Positions 1 through 6,472 of a DNA stretch of 64,000 bases are shown here, piece after piece. The notes beneath the pieces were generated by a model. That model did no database searches and was not told the origin of the DNA. It saw only the letters and a program-made list of their open reading frames with translations. The stretch is from assembly GCA_963851295.1 (NCBI GenBank), contig CAWKOS010000013.1, forward strand, positions 1-64,000, given 5' to 3'. The DNA is from JAOPZW01 sp963851295 (GTDB taxonomy: Bacteria > Actinomycetota > Thermoleophilia > Solirubrobacterales > Solirubrobacteraceae). Numbering within the stretch: the first letter of the stretch is position 1; each line of letters starts with the position of its first letter. The position numbers and the translations under genes are program-made.

Positions 1-66
1 AGGGAGAGAGGAGCGGGCGACGGCGCGGGCGCGTGCGGGCGCCTCGGCGGTCGCGGCCGCGCACGG

Positions 67-103
67 TGGTCGATTGGGAGGACCACGGCCCCACAATCGA
101 CCA
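67..103. repeat. Inverted repeat, 10-bp perfect arms
   Basis: TGGTCGATTG at 67-76 is matched by its reverse complement CAATCGACCA at 94-103, with a 17-nt loop. It lies in non-coding DNA and could form a hairpin or act as a regulator site; nothing more can be said without its left flank. Confidence 0.6.
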
Positions 104-147
104 ACCTCCGGGGTAGCCCACCCCGCGGAGCGCTGAGCTACCGGGAG

Positions 148-188
148 TGTCCTGCCTTGTGGTCGCATAGCGACACTCAGGCAGGACA
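148..188. repeat. Long hairpin with nested stems
   Basis: Outer arms TGTCCTGCCT (148-157) and AGGCAGGACA (179-188) enclose an inner stem GTCGC (162-166) / GCGAC (170-174). Together they make a long interrupted stem. There is no clear T-tract, so a terminator is possible but not shown; a repeat element or an RNA structure are alternatives. Confidence 0.6.
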
Positions 189-324
189 GTGGCTCGGGGC
201 AACCGCCCGCGGCCGCGCCACCGCCCGCTCCTCTCTCCCTCGGTGCAGCTGTTTGCATCGCACAACGCCGCAAGCGCAACGCGGCAGACCCGCCCCCGCC
301 GCGCGATGCGCGATCCTAGGCTCG

Positions 325-765
325 ATGTCTCCACGTCGCACGGATCGCGCGGTCGCCGAGGCGGCGCCCCTGGAGGCGGCGAAGGCCGCGACCGGCGCCC
401 GCGGCGCGGGCTCGCAGGACCCGCTCGTCGGCGAGCTGCGCCGGGCCGGGCTGCTGCCGCTGCTGGTGCTGCACTTCCTGCGCGAGGAGCCCTCGTACGG
501 CGGGCGGCTGATGGAGCGCGTGGGCGAGGTCAGCGGCGGGCTCATCGCCGTCAACCCGAACACGATGTACCCGCTGCTGCGCGAGCTCGAGGCCGAGGGG
601 CTCGTGGCGGGCGAGTGGGAGCACCCCGAGCGCCGCTCGCGGCGCTTCTACCGGCTCACCGACGCCGGCGAGGGCGAGCGCCGCCGGCTCGCCGGCGAGC
701 TGGCGCCGCGGCTGGACGCCGTCGCCGCGAGCCTCGACCTCATCCGCGCCGAGCTGCGCCTGTAG
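325..765 (+). CDS. PadR family transcriptional regulator
   Basis: A 146-residue protein whose C-terminal two thirds is a PadR winged helix: leucine-rich helix (LLPLLVLHFLREEPSYGG), the N-P-N-T-M-Y-P-L-L-R-E-L recognition helix and the wing ending in FYRLTDAGE. PadR proteins bind DNA as dimers and usually repress a neighbouring transporter, detoxification or metabolic gene. The ATG at 325 is preferred over upstream frame extension because it places the PadR domain after a short basic/Ala-rich tail and has a -10-like GATCCT 7 nt upstream with no Shine-Dalgarno. The next gene starts at a GTG overlapping the stop codon (TAGTG), so the two are translationally coupled and probably co-regulated. Confidence 0.85.
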   Translation: MSPRRTDRAVAEAAPLEAAKAATGARGAGSQDPLVGELRRAGLLPLLVLHFLREEPSYGGRLMERVGEVSGGLIAVNPNTMYPLLRELEAEGLVAGEWEHPERRSRRFYRLTDAGEGERRRLAGELAPRLDAVAASLDLIRAELRL

Positions 766-1223
766 TGGCCAAGGTCCGCGCCAGCGTCGCCATCGCCGCC
801 CTCGCCAGCGAGGCCGAGGAGCTCTGGTACGACACGCGCCGCTGGCCGACCTTCGTCGACGGCCTGCACCACGTCGCGCGCCTGGAGGGCGACTGGCCGC
901 GGCAGGGCGCGCGCGTGCTGTGGGACTCCAAGCCCGGCGGCCGCGGGCGCGTGCAGGAGCGCGTGATCGCCTACGCCGCGCGCGAGGGCCAGACCGTCGC
1001 GGTCGAGGACGAGAAGATCCACGGCACCCAGCGGGTGACCTTCACGCCCACCGAGACCGGGGTCACCGTCGGGCTGGAGCTGGAGTACACGCTCAAGGAG
1101 GCGCGGCCCGGGATGGCGCTCGTCGACCTGTTCTTCATCCGCCGCCCGCAGCGCGAGTCGCTGCAGCGGACGCTGCGGCGCTTCGCCACCGAGGTGGCAT
1201 CTGAACGCGAGAGTTCTCTATAG
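765..1223 (+). CDS. SRPBCC family protein (polyketide cyclase/START-like fold)
   Basis: A 152-residue protein with the SRPBCC pattern: basic N-terminal strand (KVRASVAIAALASEAEELWYDTRR style), W-PTFVDGLHHV, a central W-D-S-K-P-G-G-R-G-R-V-Q-E-R turn, and a C-terminal amphipathic helix (RRPQRESLQRTLRRFATEV). The fold makes a deep hydrophobic cavity for lipids or polyketides; the ligand is unknown. The GTG start overlaps the PadR stop, making a two-gene operon, so the PadR protein may respond to a hydrophobic ligand handled by this protein (inference). It ends 12 bases before the next start, and the -10 for the fatty-acid oxidation gene sits across its stop codon. Confidence 0.75.
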   Translation: MAKVRASVAIAALASEAEELWYDTRRWPTFVDGLHHVARLEGDWPRQGARVLWDSKPGGRGRVQERVIAYAAREGQTVAVEDEKIHGTQRVTFTPTETGVTVGLELEYTLKEARPGMALVDLFFIRRPQRESLQRTLRRFATEVASERESSL

Positions 1224-1234
1224 CCTGCCGCCGC

Positions 1235-3238
1235 ATGTTCGTGTTCAAGGCCGCCGTCGTCGGCGCAGGCACCATGGGCGGCCAGATCGCCCAGACCATC
1301 GCCGCTTCCGGCATCCCCGTCGTGCTCAAGGACGTCAAGGACGAGCTCGTCCAGGCCGGCCTCGACGAGGCGCGCAACGTGACCCAGGGTCAGGTCGGCA
1401 AGCTCGTCGAGAAGGGCAGGCTCAGCGAGGAGCAGGGCGCCGCGCAGGTCGACGAGGTCCTCGGGCGCATCCACGGCACCACCGGCTACGACGGCTTCGG
1501 CGACGTCGATTTCGTGATCGAGGCCGTGCCCGAGCGCATGGAGATCAAGCAGGCGGTCTTCGCCGAGCTCGACGCCGCCACGCCCGGCCACGCGATCCTC
1601 GCCTCGAACACGTCCTCGCTGTCGATCACCGAGATCGGCGAGGCGACCAACCGCCCCGACCGCGTCGTGGGCTTCCACTACTTCTACCCGGCCTCGGTGA
1701 TGCCGCTGATCGAGGTCGTCGAGGGCGACGACACCTCGCCCGAGACGGTGAGCGCCGCGGTCAACTTCGCGCAGGCGATCAAGAAGCAGCCGATCACCTG
1801 CGGCGAGGTCCCCGGCTTCGTGGTCAACCGGATCCTGACCTCGGGGATGTCGGAGGTCTGGCGCGAGCAGGAGGAGAAGGGGCTCTCGATCAAGAAGCTC
1901 GACGAGGGCATGGGCGCCGCGAGCGTGGTGCCGATGGGCCCGTACTTCCTCGTCAGCCTGCTCGGCCTGGACACCGTCCTGCACGTCGCCGAGCACCTGC
2001 TCGAGTCCTACGGCGACGAGCGCTTCTACGTCTCGGCGGGGATGCAGCGGCTCGTGGCCGAGGGCAGGCTCGGCGCCAAGACCGGCGGCGACGGCTTCTA
2101 CTCGCCGCAGGGCGAGCCCAACCTCGAGGGCGACGCCGACCCCGACGTCGACGAGCTCGTCGAGCTGCTGACGCTGAAGACCTTCGTCGAGGCGTGCCTG
2201 GTGCTCGAGGAGGGCGTCGCGACCCACCGCGACATCGACCTCGGCATGATGGCCGGCGCCGGCCTGGACCCGCGCCGCGGGCTCCTCCCGCCCTTCATGA
2301 AGGCCGACATGGAGGGCCTCGACGTCGTCCTCGAGCGCCTCGAGAGCGCGGCCGAGCGCCACGGCGAGCGCTTCGCGCCGCCGGTCGTGCTGCGCCGGCT
2401 CGTCGCCCAGGGGCGCCTGGGCCAGAAGAGCGGCCAGGGCTTCTACCCCTACCCGCAGCCCGACCACGAGCAGCCGGGGGAGACGGTCAAGCTCGAGACC
2501 CGCGGCGACGTCGCCATCGCGTGGCTGGCCAACGGCCTCATGAACGCCGTCGCGCCGCAGGTCATCGCCGACCTGCGGGCGGTGTGGGAGAAGATCGAGG
2601 GCTCGGGCGTGCGCGCGCTCGTCATCGCCTCCTCCAACCCGCTGCTCTTCTCGGCCGGGGCCGACATCAAGGCCTTCACGCAGATGGACGAGGCCGGCGG
2701 GCGCGAGCTGCTCGACGGCGCCCACGGGCTGCTGCGCTCCTTCGAGCGCTCGAGCGTGGCGACCATCGCCGCCGTCAACGGCCTGGCCTTCGGCGGCGGC
2801 TGCGAGCTGGCGATGGCCTGCGACGTGCGGCTCGCCGCGCAGTCCGCGCTCTTCGGCCAGCCCGAGGTCAAGCTCGGGCTCGTCCCCGGCTTCGGGGGCA
2901 CCCAGCGCCTGCCGCGGCTCGTGGGCGCCAACAAGGGCCTGGAGATGAACCTCGTCGGCGACGCGATCAGCGCCGAGGAGGCCTACGTCTTCGGCCTCGT
3001 CAACCGCGTCGTGATCGACCACGAGCTGTTCGACGCCGCGCTGCAGTGGGCGCGCAAGCTGGCCGACCAGGCGCCGCTGGCCGTGGGCGCGATCAAGGAC
3101 GTGTCGGGCAACGCCGACCCCGACGAGGGCATCGAGGCCGAGAAGGCGGCGTTCGCGTCGATCTTCGCCAGCGAGGACGCGCGCGAGGGCATCGGGGCCT
3201 TCCTGGGCAAGCGCCAGCCGACGTGGAGCGGACGGTAG
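1235..3238 (+). CDS. 3-hydroxyacyl-CoA dehydrogenase / enoyl-CoA hydratase fusion
   Basis: A 667-residue bifunctional beta-oxidation enzyme. The N-terminal half is 3-hydroxyacyl-CoA dehydrogenase: Rossmann motif GAGTMGG near residue 10, SNTSSLSITE, the catalytic-His segment GFHYFYP, and two C-terminal dehydrogenase segments ending in GQGFYPYP. Residues from about 405 on are crotonase: AGADIKAF oxyanion segment, NGLAFGGGCELAMACD and PEVKLGLVPGFGGTQRLPR carrying the catalytic Glu. The order dehydrogenase-then-hydratase is the reverse of E. coli FadB/FadJ. A TAGCCT -10 lies 8 nt before the ATG, suggesting a leaderless mRNA. The sirtuin start overlaps its 3' end by 16 nt, so the two are one operon. 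Expected to work in the cytoplasm on medium or long-chain acyl-CoA; chain length is not deducible. Confidence 0.93.
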   Translation: MFVFKAAVVGAGTMGGQIAQTIAASGIPVVLKDVKDELVQAGLDEARNVTQGQVGKLVEKGRLSEEQGAAQVDEVLGRIHGTTGYDGFGDVDFVIEAVPERMEIKQAVFAELDAATPGHAILASNTSSLSITEIGEATNRPDRVVGFHYFYPASVMPLIEVVEGDDTSPETVSAAVNFAQAIKKQPITCGEVPGFVVNRILTSGMSEVWREQEEKGLSIKKLDEGMGAASVVPMGPYFLVSLLGLDTVLHVAEHLLESYGDERFYVSAGMQRLVAEGRLGAKTGGDGFYSPQGEPNLEGDADPDVDELVELLTLKTFVEACLVLEEGVATHRDIDLGMMAGAGLDPRRGLLPPFMKADMEGLDVVLERLESAAERHGERFAPPVVLRRLVAQGRLGQKSGQGFYPYPQPDHEQPGETVKLETRGDVAIAWLANGLMNAVAPQVIADLRAVWEKIEGSGVRALVIASSNPLLFSAGADIKAFTQMDEAGGRELLDGAHGLLRSFERSSVATIAAVNGLAFGGGCELAMACDVRLAAQSALFGQPEVKLGLVPGFGGTQRLPRLVGANKGLEMNLVGDAISAEEAYVFGLVNRVVIDHELFDAALQWARKLADQAPLAVGAIKDVSGNADPDEGIEAEKAAFASIFASEDAREGIGAFLGKRQPTWSGR

Positions 3239-3981
3239 ACAGCCGCGTCGAGACGCTGGCCGGCCTCGTCCGCGAGGCCGGCTCGGTCGTCGCGCTCACC
3301 GGGGCGGGCATCTCGGTGCCGTCGGGGATCCCCGACTTCCGCTCGCCCGGGACCGGCCTGTGGGAGAACGTCGACCCGATGGCGGTGGCCCACATCGACG
3401 CCTGGCGCGAGGACCCCGAGCGCTTCTGGCATTTCTACGGCAACCGCTTCCAGGCGCTCGAGGGCAAGGAGCCCAACGGCGCCCACCGCGCGCTCGTCGA
3501 GCTCGAGGGCCGCGGCCGCCTCGACGCCGTCGTCACCCAGAACATCGACATGCTCCACCGCCGCGCCGGAACGCGCGAGCTCGTCGAGGTCCACGGCACG
3601 ATCGAGTCGTCCTCGTGCCTGAGCTGCCGCGCGCGCTACCCGCTCGCCGAGGTCCGCGAGCGCCTGGCGCACGACCCGCTCAGCGTGCCGCACTGCGACT
3701 GCGGCGACGCGCTGAAGCCCGACGTCGTCCTCTTCGGCGAGTGGCTGCCCGAGGCCGCGCTGGAGCGCGCCTACGCGCTCGCCGCGGGCGCCGACCTGCT
3801 GCTGTGCGTCGGCTCCTCGCTCGAGGTCCACCCGATCGCCCAGCTGCCGGGCATCACCCGCGCCAACGGCGGCGCCGTCGCGCTCGTCACCCAGGGCCCG
3901 ACGCCGTGGGACGACCGCGCCGCCGTCAAGCTCGACGGCGACGTGGTCGCCGAGTTGGAAGCCCTGCTCGCCGCGCTCTAG
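3223..3981 (+). CDS. Sirtuin-type NAD-dependent protein deacylase
   Basis: A 252-residue Sir2 protein of standard bacterial length. Visible motifs: GAGIS at 27-31 and GIPDFR at 35-40 (NAD binding), TQNID at 105-109, catalytic His124 in VEVHG, zinc ligands Cys132/135 and Cys158/160, and GSS near residue 196. Tyr72 and Arg75 form the Y-x-x-R pair that in SIRT5 and CobB binds the carboxylate of succinyl- or malonyl-lysine, so desuccinylase activity is likely in addition to deacetylation. The GTG at 3223 is the first usable start and overlaps the upstream beta-oxidation gene, which fits a role in removing acyl marks generated by acyl-CoA metabolism (inference). Its stop overlaps that of the convergent permease by the four bases CTAG. 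Confidence 0.92.
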   Translation: MERTVDSRVETLAGLVREAGSVVALTGAGISVPSGIPDFRSPGTGLWENVDPMAVAHIDAWREDPERFWHFYGNRFQALEGKEPNGAHRALVELEGRGRLDAVVTQNIDMLHRRAGTRELVEVHGTIESSSCLSCRARYPLAEVRERLAHDPLSVPHCDCGDALKPDVVLFGEWLPEAALERAYALAAGADLLLCVGSSLEVHPIAQLPGITRANGGAVALVTQGPTPWDDRAAVKLDGDVVAELEALLAAL

Positions 3982-5522
3982 GTCACCCCCGCGGGCAGCG
4001 TCGCGTCCACGGGCTCGATCGGGATCACCGCCACGTCCTCGCGCACGTCGCGGGCCAGCCAGTAGCCGACGACCGCGATGGCGAAGACGATCGCGAGGGT
4101 GGCGAGCGTCAGCACCTCGAAGGTCGAGCGGCTGACGCCCCAGGTGTCCTCGAAGTTGTAGTCGATGCCGAACAGGCTCTCGAGCACGCCCGGGAAGACC
4201 GCCACGAAGCTGCCCAGGGCCGTCCAGAAGGTCGTCAGACCCGCGGCGACCCACATGCCGGCCTTGTCGCCGGGGATCCGGTACGGGCGGTGGACGTGGC
4301 CGTGCGTGTAGCGCAGCTTGATCACCGCCGGGAAGACCCACAGGTAGGAGATCAGCGTCGTCGAGATCGCGATGTCGAGGACGACGACGAACTTCGAGTT
4401 CTGCCCGCCGTTGAAGGCGGCGACGGCGACGACCATGAAGATCGTGGCGAAGATGCCCGACATCGTGTTGACGCGCACCGGCGTGCCGAAGCGGCGGTTG
4501 AAGACGCCGAAGAAGCCCGGGAAGGCGCCGTCGTAGGCGGCCACCGCCAGGATCCGGTCCGACCCGATCATCCACACCGCGCCCGAGGTCAGCAGGGTGC
4601 CGACGAAGCAGATCGTCATCACGCCCAGCAGGAAGCTCGACGCGCCGCCGTACACGCTGAAGGTTTCCTTGACCGCGTCGAGGAAGCCGCCGATCCCGGT
4701 GACCTTCTCGGCCGGCAGGACGAGCAGGATCGCGAAGATCGGGATGGCGTAGAGCAGGACGCCGGTGATGCCGCTGCGGACGATCGCGATCGGCACGTCG
4801 CGCTGCGGGTTGTCCATCTCCTCGGCGGCGCCGTTCTGCAGCTCGAAGCCGACGTAGTTGAAGAGCAGCAGCGGCACGAGCGCGAAGAAGACCGCCCCCG
4901 TCGGCTTGAGGTCGCTGGCCGGAAAGCCGGCCACGCCGTGTTCGATCGCGTAGATGATCGTCGTGAAGGTGAAGAAGCCGAGCAGGACCACGCGCATGAG
5001 GGCGCCCACGTTCGGGATCCACTTGCCGCGCTTGAGCGAGACGATGGCGACGCCGATCGAGAACCAGATGAAGAGGAACTTGAAGAGGTAGTCGCCGGCC
5101 CCGCCGGAGCTGATCTTGAAGATGTTGTCGTTCCACGCCTCGGTGGCGATGAACGCGAGCGAGCCGCCGACCCAGAGCGGGTTGGTCACCCAGTAGAGGA
5201 CGGCGGCGATGGCGCCCTGGAAGCGCCCGAAGGCCATCTTCGCCCACTCGTAGGGCCCGCCCTCCTGCGTGAAGGCGCTGCCGACCTCCGCCATGGCCAG
5301 CGCGTAGGGGAGCACGAAGACGACGGCCAGGAAGATCAGCCAGGTGAACCCCTGGCCTCCGTTCGAGGCCACGGTGCCCAGCGTGTCGAGGCCCACCAGT
5401 GCACAGACGGTGAAGCCGATCATGTCGAGGCGCGAGAGCGACTTGACGAGCTTGCTCTTCTCCTCCAGGGCGAGCTTGGTCGTCGTCTCGACGTACTCGT
5501 CGCGCGAGACTGCCTGGTCCAT
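3978..5522 (-). CDS. APC superfamily amino acid permease
   Basis: A 514-residue integral membrane transporter of the amino acid-polyamine-organocation type, with about twelve hydrophobic segments. The first (MIGFTVCALVGLDTLGTVA) carries the broken-helix glycine pattern of the substrate site, and the second is GFTWLIFLAVVFVLPYALAMAE. A cytosolic loop reads AAEEMDNPQRDVPIAI, the conserved permease loop after TM6. The ATG at 5522 is chosen because GGAGGG lies 7 nt upstream; the longer frame has no such signal. It most resembles glutamate/GABA-type or general permeases, but substrate cannot be read from sequence. The gene is convergent with the sirtuin. Confidence 0.9.
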   Translation of the reverse strand: MDQAVSRDEYVETTTKLALEEKSKLVKSLSRLDMIGFTVCALVGLDTLGTVASNGGQGFTWLIFLAVVFVLPYALAMAEVGSAFTQEGGPYEWAKMAFGRFQGAIAAVLYWVTNPLWVGGSLAFIATEAWNDNIFKISSGGAGDYLFKFLFIWFSIGVAIVSLKRGKWIPNVGALMRVVLLGFFTFTTIIYAIEHGVAGFPASDLKPTGAVFFALVPLLLFNYVGFELQNGAAEEMDNPQRDVPIAIVRSGITGVLLYAIPIFAILLVLPAEKVTGIGGFLDAVKETFSVYGGASSFLLGVMTICFVGTLLTSGAVWMIGSDRILAVAAYDGAFPGFFGVFNRRFGTPVRVNTMSGIFATIFMVVAVAAFNGGQNSKFVVVLDIAISTTLISYLWVFPAVIKLRYTHGHVHRPYRIPGDKAGMWVAAGLTTFWTALGSFVAVFPGVLESLFGIDYNFEDTWGVSRSTFEVLTLATLAIVFAIAVVGYWLARDVREDVAVIPIEPVDATLPAGVT

Positions 5523-5627
5523 CCGATCCCTCCTCATCCCGAGATGCCCAGCGCCCGGCACACTACGCGCCGTTTCGGCGTACCGCACCTGCCCGAACGT
5601 CGAAATCGATAGCCCGCGCGTGGCCGG

Positions 5628-6467
5628 TCAGTCGAACCCGAGCGCCGTTCGCGCGCGCAGCGCGGCCTCCAGGCGCTCGAGGGTGCGCCGCAGGGCGGCG
5701 TCGGCCTCGTCGTCGACGGCGCCCAGCAGCGCCGCCTGCGCCGCCGCATGCGCCGCCGGCTGGAGCGCGCGCAGCTCCGCCAGGCGCGCGGCGAGGTCGC
5801 CGCGCTCCGACCACGGCTCGATCTCGGCCAGCGCGGCGGTGAGCGCGGCGTCGAGCTGCAGCGCGGCCTCGCGCCGGCGCCCGGCGTCGACGTCCTGGCG
5901 CGCGCGCAGCGCGAGCTCCTCGCACGCCAGCGCGGCGTCGCGGCCGCCGAGCAGCGCGCTCAGGCGCTCCTGGGGGCGCAGCGCGGCCTCGCGGCGCGTC
6001 CGGCCGCGCGGCGCCGGCAGCTCGACTGCCGCCAGCCAGCGCCCGTCGGCCACCTGCTCGCCGTCCCCGAAGCCGACGCGCGCCACGAGCGCCTGCTCGC
6101 GGCGCACCTCGCGCACGTGCGGGTCGGCCGTCGCGGCGCGGTGCAGGTGCAGGACGCGGTTGAGGGTGGCGACCGCCGCCCGCGCGTCGTCCTCGCCCGC
6201 TTCGCGCACCCAGCGCTGCGCGTCGGCACGGCTCTCGAAGGGCCGCGCGGCGACGACGGTCGCGCGGCCCGTCGCGACGGCGGCCGGCTGGGGCTCGGGC
6301 TCCGCCGCTCGCGGCCGGCGCCCGCGCAGCAGGCGCCGGCGCTCCGGCGCGCCGAGCGTCGCCACCACGAGCACGTGCTCGACCTCGCCGGCGTGACCGC
6401 GCAGCACGTAGCGCCCGTCGGGCGGCCCCAGTGCCCACGGGAACTCCAGCTGGACGAAGCCGAACAG
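5628..6467 (-). CDS. Conserved hypothetical Ala/Arg-rich protein
   Basis: About 279 residues if it starts at a CTG right after the upstream gene's stop; a GTG at 6407 is the first standard start in the conserved-looking part, so the N-terminus is uncertain. The first 25 residues (FGFVQLEFPWALGPPDGRYVL) look like a genuine beta strand start. A middle part (RPFESRADAQRWVREAGE) is followed by an alpha-helical, Glu/Arg/Ala-rich half likely to be coiled coil. I recognise no catalytic motif and no membrane segment. It lies directly downstream of the peptidoglycan hydrolase on the same strand and is probably co-transcribed with it. Function unknown; a cytosolic accessory protein is the most that can be said. 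Confidence 0.6.
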   Translation of the reverse strand: MFGFVQLEFPWALGPPDGRYVLRGHAGEVEHVLVVATLGAPERRRLLRGRRPRAAEPEPQPAAVATGRATVVAARPFESRADAQRWVREAGEDDARAAVATLNRVLHLHRAATADPHVREVRREQALVARVGFGDGEQVADGRWLAAVELPAPRGRTRREAALRPQERLSALLGGRDAALACEELALRARQDVDAGRRREAALQLDAALTAALAEIEPWSERGDLAARLAELRALQPAAHAAAQAALLGAVDDEADAALRRTLERLEAALRARTALGFD

Positions 6468-6472
6468 GCCTG

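Larger units (their letters stand above)
1..324. other. Non-coding region rich in inverted repeats, upstream of the PadR gene
   Basis: No convincing gene is seen on either strand; the reading frames here are low-complexity Ala/Arg/Pro frames typical of GC-rich shadow ORFs. The stretch holds at least three inverted repeats (67-103, 112-142 and 148-188). The motif GGTAGCCCACCCC at 112-124 recurs in a hairpin near 55.3 kb. A candidate -10 (GATCCT, 312-317) lies 7 nt before the PadR start codon. Confidence 0.6.

Noticed and set aside
971..3022. A 683-residue minus-strand frame across the beta-oxidation gene
   Set aside because: Low-complexity shadow of the real gene; no signal for a start and no recognisable family.
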